A program made the position numbers and the translations under genes. The notes under the pieces are model-generated. The model was not told the DNA's origin. It did not search any database and saw nothing but the letters and a program-made list of their open reading frames with translations. From Mycolicibacter senuensis (GTDB lineage: Bacteria; Actinomycetota; Actinomycetes; Mycobacteriales; Mycobacteriaceae): a DNA stretch of 64,000 nucleotides. Below are positions 25,126 to 33,303 of this stretch, one piece after another (the stretch's first letter is position 1; every line of letters starts with the position of its first letter). Where the stretch lies: the NCBI RefSeq assembly GCF_002101885.1, contig NZ_LQPS01000054.1, forward strand, positions 186,001 through 250,000. Direction: 5' to 3'.

Positions 25126-25143
25126 TTGAACCATGTAGTTCGG
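25126..25143 (+). promoter_or_regulatory. MarR-associated operator, copy 2
   Basis: TTGAACCATGTAGTTCGG matches copy 1 at 15 of 18 positions, with the right arm weakened at its end. It lies 167 bases before the GTG of paralogue 2, nearly the same distance as copy 1 before its gene, and the intervening DNA (for example TTGACCAGCGTAATCC against CTGACCAGCGAAGTCC) is also related, so gene and promoter were duplicated together. Confidence 0.55.
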
Positions 25144-25309
25144 AGTGAGGGTTATCTGTTGCGGGTCAGCTACTCTCGTTGACCAGCGTAATCCACTGGG
25201 GTCGCGTGTTGCGGAACATCGTTCTCGCGGAAGTGAACTCGTGAGTAAGTCTGAGTTTCATCAACCCTGGGAGGCGCAACCTCGACAATCTTGGCTAACG
25301 TCCGGCGCC

Positions 25310-25798
25310 GTGGACGAGACACAGGATATTCAACCCATGCCGTCGTTGCCCGGGCTCGACGGAGTCGAGCAGCGCAGCTGGCAACAGTTCTTGGGCTGTT
25401 CGCTCAACCTGGTGGCGGCCCTCAACGGGCGGCTGAAGGGCACTCACAACCTCTCTATTCGCGACGTGCTGCTGCTGGAGTTGCTCAGCAAGCCGAACCG
25501 CCAGGCGCGCCGGCTGTGCGCCCTGGCCGAGACGTTGCGGGTGTCGCAGGGGCAGTTGTCCACCCAGATTCGTCGCCTTGAAGGGCAGGGCTTGATCACC
25601 CGGAGCCCCAGCAAGCGCGACCCGCGCGGCATTCTGCCCAGGATCACCGCGGAGGGGCACATGCGGTTGCATGCGGTGCTGGAGACCTACGCGCAGGGTG
25701 TGCGCATGCACTACCTCGATCAGCTCCACTACGAACAGCTGGTCGGACTGGTGGATAGCTGCCGGCGGATCAACGGCTCGCTCAAGGCCCAGGGCTGA
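25310..25798 (+). CDS. MarR-family regulator, paralogue 2
   Basis: 162-residue winged-helix regulator, the most intact member of the local set. Order: acidic start MDETQDIQPMPSLPGLDGVE, dimer helix WQQFLGCSLNLVAALNGRL, core helices LSIRDVLLLELLSKPNRQAR, recognition helix LRVSQGQLSTQIRRLEGQGL, wing RSPSKRDPRGILPRITAEGH, and C-terminal dimer helices TYAQGVRMHYLDQLHYEQLV followed by DSCRRINGSLKA. The GTG 25310 start is fixed by conservation with paralogue 1. A TAACGT eight bases upstream could be the -10 of a leaderless promoter. MarR proteins typically bind phenolic or lipophilic ligands and control their own or neighbouring genes; the ligand is unknown. Confidence 0.85.
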   Translation: MDETQDIQPMPSLPGLDGVEQRSWQQFLGCSLNLVAALNGRLKGTHNLSIRDVLLLELLSKPNRQARRLCALAETLRVSQGQLSTQIRRLEGQGLITRSPSKRDPRGILPRITAEGHMRLHAVLETYAQGVRMHYLDQLHYEQLVGLVDSCRRINGSLKAQG

Positions 25799-25936
25799 CC
25801 AAATCGGACCCGAAATACTGTCCGCAGCCAGCTCGAGCAGCGTTTGTACAGCGTTGGGACAGTGGCATTTTCAACCGCGGCGGTTCCTTTGCCGAAGGGC
25901 TTTCGCGCGACGTTACGCATGGAGAGACGGTTGGCT

Positions 25937-26024
25937 AGCACATGTTGCATTGTTAGCTTATGTAGCAAACTCCAAGATAGGGTATTTACAGCACATGAGC
26001 TCTATGTTAGCGTCTGCATAGCAA
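25937..26024. repeat. Imperfect direct repeat, two copies of about 32-35 bp
   Basis: Copy 1 at 25937-25968 and copy 2 at 25990-26024 share AGCACATG, TGTTAGC and TAGCAA in the same order with small length differences. The copies start 53 bases apart, close to five helical turns. Confidence 0.5.
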
Positions 26025-26049
26025 GGGTCGGGCAACTAATTTAACGCGT

Positions 26050-26107
26050 TGAAACATGTTTCAGAACTGGCGTGTCAAATGCTTTCACCTTGAACTAGAT
26101 GATTCAA
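26050..26107 (+). promoter_or_regulatory. Perfect palindrome plus MarR-associated operator copy 3
   Basis: TGAAACATGTTTCA (26050-26063) is a perfect 14-bp palindrome. TTGAACTAGATGATTCAA (26090-26107) is the third member of the operator family found before the other two MarR genes, with 5-bp exact arms. It lies 34 bases before the ATG of paralogue 3, the closest of the three. Confidence 0.55.
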
Positions 26108-26141
26108 TCCAGTTGTTTTCTGACCGGGATCGAAGTGCCCT

Positions 26142-26792
26142 ATGACCAGTGTGTTAGCACCGTCGAAGCATTGCCGGCCGGCTGCGGAGGCAGAGGGATC
26201 CGCCGCTGCCGCGGAGTTTGCCGAAGTTTCATCGCCGATCCGGGCGCATCGTTGGATACCGTCGCCCGCCGTGGACGACGACGCGGCAGATGCGGCAGAT
26301 ATGCCGGCGCATCGCTTGCCGGGCCTGGACGAGGTGGAGCAGCAATGTTGGCAGGATTTTCGGGAGTCGGCGACGCAGCTGTATGAGGTGATCAACCGAC
26401 GGCTACTGGCGCGGCACAACCTGAGCTTGTTCGAGTTCCTGGCGCTGGACTGGCTCGCGCGGGCGGCCGACGGGTCGTCGCGGATGGGCGACTTGGCGCA
26501 CGAGATGGTGCTCTCGCCGAGCCGGCTGACCGAGCTGATGCGGCGGCTGGAATCGCAGGGCTGGGTCCGTCGCAGCCGGAGTCGCCGCGACGGCCGGGGT
26601 GTGATCGCCAGCATCACCCGCGAGGGCGGGGCGCAGGTGCGGCCGGCCGCTCGCACCTATGCCCAGACGGTTCGCACCTTCTACCTCGATCAGATGTCGC
26701 GCCCTCAGATGATCGCGCTGGGCGACAGCTGCCGGCGGATAAATGTGCCGCTGAAGGCGTCGGCGAGGTCCAAGCGCCGTAAGGGCCGCTAG
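26142..26792 (+). CDS. MarR-family regulator, paralogue 3, with extended N-terminus
   Basis: 216 residues if read from ATG 26142. The first 55 are Ala/Asp-rich and unlike the relatives, so translation could begin later (ATG at 26301, MPAHRLPGLDEVE). The MarR core follows: WQDFRESATQLYEVINRRLL, LSLFEFLALDWLARAADGSS, recognition helix MVLSPSRLTELMRRLESQGW, wing RSRSRRDGRGVIASIT and the dimer helices TYAQTVRTFYLDQMSRPQMI with DSCRRINVPLKA. A basic tail (ARSKRRKGR) may add DNA contacts. It shares the operator family and the same orientation with paralogues 1 and 2. Confidence 0.82.
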   Translation: MTSVLAPSKHCRPAAEAEGSAAAAEFAEVSSPIRAHRWIPSPAVDDDAADAADMPAHRLPGLDEVEQQCWQDFRESATQLYEVINRRLLARHNLSLFEFLALDWLARAADGSSRMGDLAHEMVLSPSRLTELMRRLESQGWVRRSRSRRDGRGVIASITREGGAQVRPAARTYAQTVRTFYLDQMSRPQMIALGDSCRRINVPLKASARSKRRKGR

Positions 26793-27461
26793 GGAAGCCG
26801 GTCGCCCACAGCGCCGCAGCCGTCTCCCGCAGGCGGCGATGCCTGGGCATGTCTACTTGACAAACTCTCAGTTATTGGACTGAGCGGTGACCGGCTGTGG
26901 ATGGTTGCCGTCGCGTGCGGTTTACCGTCAATATCCAGCAATAAATGCTTCAATGCGCAATGAACTATTTCAATTCACAAATAATTACTTACGTTGTCGG
27001 AACATGTTCTAGACAGTCGAAGATTCCAAGGTTGCCTAACTGTTTCGACTGCCGCAGAGTTTCGGGTAGTCCTCGCCTGATGTAGCAATAACCGCAGGTG
27101 AAGAGCATTTTTCTATAGTGACCACGCCCGTGGCGGGGCGCCTGCTGCGGCTGACAAATGCTACTCGTAAGTAAATTGCGGTTTGAAGTACGAGATGGAA
27201 TGCAGGCATTTGCTTCCGTAGCCACATTGGCGCTCTACCTGCATGTATTGTTCATCAATCTGATTGCAGGACTGAACACAGCGGTGGCGAATTTAAAAAA
27301 GTGGCACAAACCTGTATGCGACTTAGGTTCATGCCAGGTAGTTTTTGGCTTGCTCTCGTCGGAGGAATGAGGAGACGGACCAACCCCCTTCTCCGTCTCG
27401 CCGTCGAGGGCCTATGCATTCGGATCGGACACGTACTAGCCCCGCAGGAAGGGACATACAG
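26793..27461. other. Long AT-rich gene-free region before the GjpA-like gene
   Basis: 669 bases with no convincing gene. Base composition drops clearly toward A+T between about 26930 and 27340 (runs such as AATAAATGC, AATTTAAAAAAG). An inverted repeat CTCAGT/ACTGAG sits at 26867-26884 just after a TTGACA at 26858. Several short open frames, one of 70 codons at 27158-27370, have no family signature. The segment may hold the promoter and a long leader of the porin gene. Confidence 0.5.
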
Positions 27462-28769
27462 ATGGCTCGTCAGCACCGCACCAACGGGACTGGGCGCTTG
27501 CGCAGTGTCAACGCGCTTACTCCGCAGTGCGCCGACTCACCGCTTCTAATGGATGCCGCGGGCAATGGCGGGACAACGGGCGCGGCCCGCCGGCGCATCC
27601 TGCGGCCCTACGCCACCGCTGGCGTCGCGATCGTCGGAACCGGCCTGATCGCCGTGACCCCGGTCGCCGCGCCGCTGTCCGGCATGCACAGGGTCATCGA
27701 TGTCGAACTGGCCGCCGGCGGCGAGCTTCTCGACGCTGCCCTCAGTCCGTGGACGCAAATCTTCAACACCGCGTCGGAGAACTCCACAACGCTGTTCAAC
27801 GCCTTCTCCCTGAGCGGAAATGTGGCATGGGAACAGCTCATTGCCAATCTGAATGGCTATGCGCAGCTGGTCCTTGACGACCCGTCGAACATCACCCAGG
27901 TGACTGACGCGCTCCGGGAGGATTGGAAGGCGGTGGACTCGGCGATCACGCTGATGAACGCCAACCCCGACACCGTGGACGCCATCATCCGGCAGACGAT
28001 GGACGGCTCCACACTTAGCGGTCACACCCTGATGTTCGGTCAGATCCCGGGCTATTTGCCGGCTGATCAGGCCGACATGATTCAGCCGATCATCAATTTC
28101 TTGGGTTCCCCGTGGGGTGGCGTCATCATGGGCTCGCTGGGCCCCGGCATCAGTCCCTGGGTAGCACTCCTGAACAGCATGATCAACGGCGACAGCTTCG
28201 GCCAGATCATGGCCAGCCCGCTCAATGGCTTCTTGAACGGCGCCACCCTCGACCTGAGCGCCCTGACCCCGATGATCAACGGCCTGGGTCTTTTCCCCGA
28301 GGGCATGGAAATGACCCATTTGGACATCGCGTTCGGCGGGCTGCTCAGCCCGGGTGGCAACGTCGCCGCGGACCCGCTCAGTCTGGTCGACGCCGATGGC
28401 ACTGTCACCGGCGACCAGGTGGCCGCCATCGGTGGCTCGATCTTCAACAGCGTCGGTATTACCTTCACTGGCGTTCCCGTTGTCAATACGCTTCAGCTTG
28501 ACAGCGACCCGATCGGCCCGTTGGGTGCCTGGCTGGGTCTGAATCAGGTCATCGCCAGCCAGCTCGGCTGGGGTACCGGATGGTGGGACGGCAAGAATTC
28601 CAGGCCCGAGGTGCCTTCCCTGCCGCCCGGCTCCGATACCGACTTCCCCACCATCCCCGACGGCTTCCCCAGCGACTACTACCCGCCCGATGATGCCGGT
28701 GTCGGTGCGGCGGAGGCCACGGACTTCGCCAGTATGCTGCAGGACCTGTTCACCGGCGTGGGCGGCTGA
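27462..28769 (+). CDS. gjpA: GjpA-like outer-membrane porin family protein
   Basis: About 435 residues. I start at ATG 27462 (MARQHRTNGTG) because AGGAAGGG lies ten bases upstream; other starts remain possible. Residues about 45-65 form a hydrophobic export segment (YATAGVAIVGTGLIAVTPVA). The body has the pattern of the GjpA family named after the Gordonia jacobaea porin: long amphipathic stretches such as NLNGYAQLVLDDPSNITQVT, GYLPADQADMIQPIINFLGS, and a proline/aspartate-rich tail near DYYPPDDAG. Members are thought to be envelope proteins in mycolic-acid bacteria; pore activity of the mycobacterial forms is not established. It is followed after 73 bases by the second PGRS gene, possibly one transcript. 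Confidence 0.7.
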   Translation: MARQHRTNGTGRLRSVNALTPQCADSPLLMDAAGNGGTTGAARRRILRPYATAGVAIVGTGLIAVTPVAAPLSGMHRVIDVELAAGGELLDAALSPWTQIFNTASENSTTLFNAFSLSGNVAWEQLIANLNGYAQLVLDDPSNITQVTDALREDWKAVDSAITLMNANPDTVDAIIRQTMDGSTLSGHTLMFGQIPGYLPADQADMIQPIINFLGSPWGGVIMGSLGPGISPWVALLNSMINGDSFGQIMASPLNGFLNGATLDLSALTPMINGLGLFPEGMEMTHLDIAFGGLLSPGGNVAADPLSLVDADGTVTGDQVAAIGGSIFNSVGITFTGVPVVNTLQLDSDPIGPLGAWLGLNQVIASQLGWGTGWWDGKNSRPEVPSLPPGSDTDFPTIPDGFPSDYYPPDDAGVGAAEATDFASMLQDLFTGVGG

Positions 28770-28842
28770 CCGGGCGCATCAACTCCACTGACCAATTTTC
28801 AATTCGCCGACAAAGACTTTTTCACAGGAGAGGTGTTCGCAA

Positions 28843-31800
28843 ATGAATCGTCACATTAGCAGCCACGGTGCTAGGACCGGACCGCGCCGGCGCCACCGGG
28901 TGGCCGGTGCCGGGAGTACGGTCGCCGCGTTCTTGGCGTTCGGGATGGCGCCGCTGGCGACCGCGCCAGCCGCGCAGGCCGATTTCGATGATCTGTTCGA
29001 CTTCAGTTGGCTCTCCGACATGCTCAACCCGGCCGATGCCGCGCCGCTCGATCTGGATCCGGGCGCTGCCCTGGGCTCCGAGTTCGACATGACGAGCTTC
29101 ATCGGCCAGTGGTTCTATGAGCCGCTGCACGCCGGTATGCAGTGGTGGATAACCAACCCATTTGGTGAGTTGATCAACAACAGCATCAACGACCTGTCCG
29201 GTATGTACCTCATCGGCAACGGTGCCGACGGGACGCTGCTCAATCCCGATGGTGGCGACGGCGGCTTGTGGTTCGGTGACGGCGGCGACGGCTGGACCAG
29301 TGACCTACCCGGCATCGACGGCGGCGACGGTGGTGCCGCCATCGGGTTCTTCGGCAATGGCGGCGACGGCGGTGCGGGCGGTATCGGCGCTGACGGTGGC
29401 GCTGGTGGCGCCGGCGCAACGTGGATGGGCAACGGCGGTGTCGGAGGTGTCGGCGGCGCCGGTGGCAACGGTGGCGACGGCGGTGCCGCAGTCGGCTGGT
29501 TCTTCGGCAACGGCGGGATCGGTGGCGCCGGCGGTGAAGGCATCGCCGGCAGCTTCGCCAATGGCGGCACCGGCAACGGTGGTGCCGGCGGCAATGGCGG
29601 CGCTGGTGGCACCGGCGGAACCATGTATGGCAATGGCGGCAATGGCGGCAAGGCCGGTGTCGGTGGCGACGGCGCCGCTGGAACCAGTGTCAACGTCAAC
29701 GGCGGCAACGGCGGCGTCGGCGGTAACGGCGGTGCGGCCGGAACCAACTTCTGGCAGAACGGCCAGGCCGGGATCGGCGCGAACGGCGCTGCGGGCGGCA
29801 ACGGTGGCGATGCGTTCAAGGATGCCAACGGCGACTTCCTCGGCAATGGTGGTAACGGTGGCGCCGGTGGTGCCGGCGGTGGCGACGGTGCGGCTGGTAG
29901 TAGTTCCGTGGGCGGCAGCCCCGGTGCCGGTGCCGCCGGTGGCAACGGCGGCCAGGGCCTGACCGGCGGTAACGGCGGGACCGGCGGTAAGGGTGCTGAC
30001 GCGGGCGACGGCGTGGGCGGTACCGGCGGGGTCGGCGGTGACGGCGGTGCCGGCGTCGCCAAGGGTGGTACCGGTGGTACCGGTGGAGTGTCTGGCGCGT
30101 CCACTGGATTCAATGATGGTGTAGCCGGTGGTGACGGCGGTCGCGGCGGCGACGCCAGCGGTGCCGCCGGTGTCCAGGGTGTTGGCGGTAATGGTGGCAC
30201 CGGCGGTGCAGGCGGCATCAGCGTCGCCGGGCAATCCGGCGCCGGCGGTAACGGTGGTGACGGCGGCAACGGCGGCACCGATGACGACACCATCCAGACC
30301 TTCGGCGGTAACGGCGGGGCCGGCGGTAAGGGCGGCGCGACCAACGTCGGGGTCGCCGGTAACGGCGGTAACGGCGGCAACGGCGGCAACGGCACCGTCG
30401 GCGCCGGCGGTGGCCTGCTGTCCGGTACGCACGCTGCCGGTGGTACCGGTGGCGCCGGTGGCGGCCCCACTGCAACGAACAGCTCGGGCATTGGGGGTAT
30501 CGGCGGTAATGGCGGCAATGGCGGCAGCGGCACCGGCTGGAGAGACGTCAATGGTGACGTCTTTACCGACGCTCCGGGCACCGTCTACAGCGTGGGTGGC
30601 AACGGCGGTAACGGCGGCACCGGGGGTGCGCTTCTCGGTGGAACCGGCAATGCCGGGGGTGATGGCGGCAACGGTGGCAACGGTGCGACTTCCGGTGTGA
30701 GCGTGGGCGGCAACGGGGGCAACGGCGGGACCAGCCAAATCGGAACCGGTGGCCACGGCGGCGACGGCGGCGACGGTACGACCACCGGTGGCAACGGGGG
30801 CAATGGCGGTAACGGTGGTGGGACTACCTCCGCTGTCACCGAAGCGCGCGGCGGCGACGGTGGCAACGGTGGCGAGAGCGCCGGAGTACAGGCTCCGACC
30901 AGCAGCCTGAACCTGGCCAGCCACGGTGGTAACGGCGGCAACGGCGGTAACAGCTCCACTAACGCCGTCAGGTTCGGCACCGGTGGTGGTAACGGCGGTG
31001 ATGGCGGTGCCGGCCACCTCGGTGCTGACGGCGGCAAGGGTGGGAACGGCGGTAGCGGCGGCACCGCTGGCGCCGCCCCCAATATGGGTGGCAACGGCGG
31101 GAACGGTGGTTCCGCTGAGGCTGGTAACGGTGGCACCGGTGGCACCGGTGGCACCGGTGGCACCGGCATCGCCGGAACCGCCGGTGAGAGCCCCGAAGCT
31201 GGCGCCGGTACTGATGGTGGCAAAGGTGGCACCGGTGGCATCGGTGGTAACGGCGGCACTGGCGGCACCTCAAACACCGGCAATGGTGGTCAAGGCGGTA
31301 CCGCCGGCACCGGTGGCACCGGTGGTCAAGGTGGTGGCGGCGGCCGCGGCGGGACCGACAGCGCCGGCAATGGCCTCGACGGCGGCAACGGTGGTACCGG
31401 TGGCGACGGCGGCGCACCCGGTGTCGCCGGCGCGGGCGGCACCAGCACCAGTGGTGCCGATGGCGCCGCCGGCAACGCCGGAGTCGACGGTACCGGCGGT
31501 ACGGGCGGCTCGGGCGGCAGCGGCGGGAACGGGGTCGCCGGCGTGGACGGTGCCAGCTCCGCGACTGGTGTCGGCGGTGACGGAACCGCCGGCGGCAATG
31601 GCGGTAACGGCGGTGAAGGCGGTACCGGAGGCACGTCGGGTACGGGCCTCGGCGGCCGGGGCGGCGGTGCCGGCGGCGGTGGCGCCGGTGGTGCCGGCGG
31701 CAACGGTGGCAGCGGCGGCACCGACAGTGACGGTGTCGGCTACGACGGTGGTACCGGTGCTGCCGGTGGCAATGGCGGCGAAGCCGGCAACGCGGGCCAG

Positions 31801-32235
31801 GGCGGCTTGGGCGCGGGTGGCACTCAAGGGCAGGGAGGATTTGGCACCAACGGCGGCCGCGGTGGTGTCGGCGGCAATGGCGGCGCCGGCGGCGACGGCA
31901 TCGGACCCGCGAACAGCGCCGGTGACGGCGGTGACGCCGGCGCTGGTGGCAACGGTGGGACTGGCTCGCCCAACCTCAGCAATCCCGGTGGCGGCAGCGG
32001 CGGTGACGGCGCAGCCGGCGGTGTCGGTGGTGCCGGTGGTGACGGCACCGGCAACGCCGCCGGCGGCGACGGTGGTACCGGAGGAGACGGCGGCGACGGC
32101 GGTCCTTCCCGGTTCCCCGGGGACGGAGGCACGGGCGGAGCGGGCGGCGCTGCTGGCACCAGCACGCCCGACGGCACCCCCGGCAACCCCGGAAGCGCCG
32201 GCACCGACGGCCAGCCGGGTCCGGTTATTCCCTGA
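28843..32235 (+). CDS. Exported PE-less PGRS protein
   Basis: 1130-residue glycine-rich protein. Start ATG 28843 follows AGGAGAGG with good spacing. Signal peptide: basic RTGPRRRHRVAG, hydrophobic VAAFLAFGMAPLA, cleavage near PAAQA-DFD. Residues about 50-148 repeat the N-terminal module of the protein at 9357-13436: FIGQWFYEPLHAGMQWWI, NPFGELINNSIND, MYLIGNGADGT and GGLWFGDGGDG. The remainder is PGRS (GGNGGxGG, GGAGGxGG) to a short tail ending GQPGPVIP; there is no C-terminal enzymatic domain. No PE domain. Probable role at the cell surface is inferred from the signal peptide and composition. The opposite strand shows long proline-rich open frames that are shadows. Confidence 0.85.
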   Translation: MNRHISSHGARTGPRRRHRVAGAGSTVAAFLAFGMAPLATAPAAQADFDDLFDFSWLSDMLNPADAAPLDLDPGAALGSEFDMTSFIGQWFYEPLHAGMQWWITNPFGELINNSINDLSGMYLIGNGADGTLLNPDGGDGGLWFGDGGDGWTSDLPGIDGGDGGAAIGFFGNGGDGGAGGIGADGGAGGAGATWMGNGGVGGVGGAGGNGGDGGAAVGWFFGNGGIGGAGGEGIAGSFANGGTGNGGAGGNGGAGGTGGTMYGNGGNGGKAGVGGDGAAGTSVNVNGGNGGVGGNGGAAGTNFWQNGQAGIGANGAAGGNGGDAFKDANGDFLGNGGNGGAGGAGGGDGAAGSSSVGGSPGAGAAGGNGGQGLTGGNGGTGGKGADAGDGVGGTGGVGGDGGAGVAKGGTGGTGGVSGASTGFNDGVAGGDGGRGGDASGAAGVQGVGGNGGTGGAGGISVAGQSGAGGNGGDGGNGGTDDDTIQTFGGNGGAGGKGGATNVGVAGNGGNGGNGGNGTVGAGGGLLSGTHAAGGTGGAGGGPTATNSSGIGGIGGNGGNGGSGTGWRDVNGDVFTDAPGTVYSVGGNGGNGGTGGALLGGTGNAGGDGGNGGNGATSGVSVGGNGGNGGTSQIGTGGHGGDGGDGTTTGGNGGNGGNGGGTTSAVTEARGGDGGNGGESAGVQAPTSSLNLASHGGNGGNGGNSSTNAVRFGTGGGNGGDGGAGHLGADGGKGGNGGSGGTAGAAPNMGGNGGNGGSAEAGNGGTGGTGGTGGTGIAGTAGESPEAGAGTDGGKGGTGGIGGNGGTGGTSNTGNGGQGGTAGTGGTGGQGGGGGRGGTDSAGNGLDGGNGGTGGDGGAPGVAGAGGTSTSGADGAAGNAGVDGTGGTGGSGGSGGNGVAGVDGASSATGVGGDGTAGGNGGNGGEGGTGGTSGTGLGGRGGGAGGGGAGGAGGNGGSGGTDSDGVGYDGGTGAAGGNGGEAGNAGQGGLGAGGTQGQGGFGTNGGRGGVGGNGGAGGDGIGPANSAGDGGDAGAGGNGGTGSPNLSNPGGGSGGDGAAGGVGGAGGDGTGNAAGGDGGTGGDGGDGGPSRFPGDGGTGGAGGAAGTSTPDGTPGNPGSAGTDGQPGPVIP

Positions 32236-32267
32236 GGCCGGCACCGGTAGATCACCTCACGGGCGCT

Positions 32268-32284
32268 GGGTCCACTACGGACCC
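32268..32284 (+). terminator. Candidate hairpin after the PGRS gene
   Basis: GGGTCC-ACTAC-GGACCC forms a 6-bp stem with a 5-base loop 33 bases past the PGRS stop. No U-run follows, as is common for mycobacterial terminators. Confidence 0.35.
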
Positions 32285-32440
32285 GGCGGCCGTCGGGGTA
32301 TCTGAGAAACGCGAGGAGATTATGTCCAAGGGCGCGAGCCGTCGCGGCCAACCTGCGCGGCCCGGGGGTCGAGCCATTGCGCGAGCGGGCGTGTTTCCGG
32401 GGCATATATCCGGTTTTACGTTGCTCGCTCGTCGCGAAGC

Positions 32441-32947
32441 TCAGCGGAGCGCGATGTCGGCCTGGATGTCGCCGAGGTTGCGGACCATGCGCAGGGACGG
32501 CTCGGTCGGCGAAAGAAGGAAGCCATAGTGCTCGTAGAACCGGGCTGCGTCATCTTCAATGGCGTCGACCACGAGGTAACGGGCCGCGACGGTATGCGTC
32601 GCGGCCAAGACACGGTGGTAGGCGTCGAACAGCAAGTGCCCGCCCAAACCCCGTCGGTGCAGTCGACTGTCCAGCGCCAGCTTGCCCAGCAGTACCGCCG
32701 GGATGCGCTCCGGCATGCCGCGGGCGAGACGGCGCGGCAGATCGGCCTCGACGATCTCGTGCGCCGACAGGGTGAAATAGGCCAGCACTACGGAACGGCC
32801 TTCCTCTGTCCACACAAACACCCGAGCGGTGCGTTTGGCCTGTGCGGTAGCGGCATGTCGGGTGAGCCACGCCGTGAGCGTCGGCTGCCCGCGATCGAAC
32901 GCCTCGACGGTGAACCGTTCGTCGTACGTGGAGCAGACGAACACCAC
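32441..32947 (-). CDS. tacT: GNAT acetyltransferase toxin, TacT type
   Basis: 168-residue GNAT-fold toxin expected to acetylate the amino group of aminoacyl-tRNA and stop translation. Seen: acetyl-CoA pyrophosphate loop LHRRGLGGHLLFDAY (about residues 96-110), a preceding beta strand PAVLLGKLALDS, and the C-terminal FYEHYGFLLSP with the tyrosine used as general acid in TacT. Its start is five bases after the stop of the DUF1778 antitoxin gene, the usual antitoxin-first order, and M. tuberculosis has a similar pair (Rv0918-Rv0919). The module lies in the toxin-antitoxin-rich island. Confidence 0.85.
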   Translation of the reverse strand: MVFVCSTYDERFTVEAFDRGQPTLTAWLTRHAATAQAKRTARVFVWTEEGRSVVLAYFTLSAHEIVEADLPRRLARGMPERIPAVLLGKLALDSRLHRRGLGGHLLFDAYHRVLAATHTVAARYLVVDAIEDDAARFYEHYGFLLSPTEPSLRMVRNLGDIQADIALR

Positions 32948-32952
32948 CGGGC

Positions 32953-33231
32953 TCAGTCGTGCCGGGAGACGTCGTGCCGGGAGACCCGCGGCGAGCGGGC
33001 AACCCGCCGCATCGCCTCGTTAGGGTCCGGCGGCTGGGACAACGCGTCGAACATCGCGTCGAAGAATTCGGCTGGGACCGTTGTTCGCCGAGACAGCACC
33101 GCCTCCGCCCGTTCCTCAGCGGCGGACAACACGAACTCAGTCAGTGACTGCCGTTCTATCTCCGCTGCGGACCTCAGCCGCGCTTGCGTATCGGCGCGGA
33201 CTCTGAAGTGGAGTCGTTCTGTACTGGTCAT
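32953..33231 (-). CDS. tacA: DUF1778 ribbon-helix-helix antitoxin, TacA type
   Basis: 92 residues. The N-terminal half is a ribbon-helix-helix domain (ERLHFRVRADTQARLRSAAE, then SLTEFVLSAAEERAEAVL). The C-terminal half (PAEFFDAMFDALSQPPDPNE) is the toxin-neutralising region. The tail contains a short repeat (VSRHDVSRHD) that comes from a duplicated 10-base CGTGCCGGGA sequence. Start ATG 33231 has AGAGGTG upstream. It is divergent from the FAAL gene with 72 bases between, and would repress its own promoter there. Confidence 0.85.
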   Translation of the reverse strand: MTSTERLHFRVRADTQARLRSAAEIERQSLTEFVLSAAEERAEAVLSRRTTVPAEFFDAMFDALSQPPDPNEAMRRVARSPRVSRHDVSRHD

Positions 33232-33245
33232 GTCGATTCACCTCT

Positions 33246-33264
33246 GTGCGCCAATCGTACGCAC
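33246..33264 (-). promoter_or_regulatory. Candidate operator/promoter of the tacAT unit
   Basis: GTGCG and CGCAC arms flank a 9-base spacer (33246-33264). A minus-strand TACGAT (33254-33259) inside it could be the -10. Ribbon-helix-helix antitoxins commonly autoregulate at such sites. The same 72-base gap must also serve the divergent FAAL gene. Confidence 0.4.
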
Positions 33265-33303
33265 GAAACTCACGCCGAGCAGCACGAAAGTACAGGTGAG
33301 GCG

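Larger units (their letters stand above)
25799..26141. other. AT-rich gene-free region with a direct repeat, upstream of MarR paralogue 3
   Basis: 343 bases without a convincing gene and visibly richer in A and T than its surroundings. It carries an imperfect direct repeat whose copies both open AGCACATG and contain TGTTAGC and TAGCAA (25937-25968 and 25990-26024), a perfect palindrome TGAAACATGTTTCA (26050-26063), and operator copy 3 (26090-26107). Probably regulatory, and possibly foreign in origin. Confidence 0.55.

Noticed and set aside
27158..27370. 70-codon plus-strand frame upstream of the GjpA-like gene
   Set aside because: No ribosome site of note, no family features, lies in AT-rich DNA; one hydrophobic run alone is not enough.
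9357..32235. PGRS repeats as a possible CRISPR or tandem satellite array
   Set aside because: The repeat units are short, irregular and in frame with a coding sequence; there are no constant repeats separated by unique spacers.
29115..32244. Proline-rich minus-strand open frames opposite the second PGRS gene
   Set aside because: Same effect of PGRS codon composition; the plus-strand frame has the signal peptide, ribosome site and conserved module.
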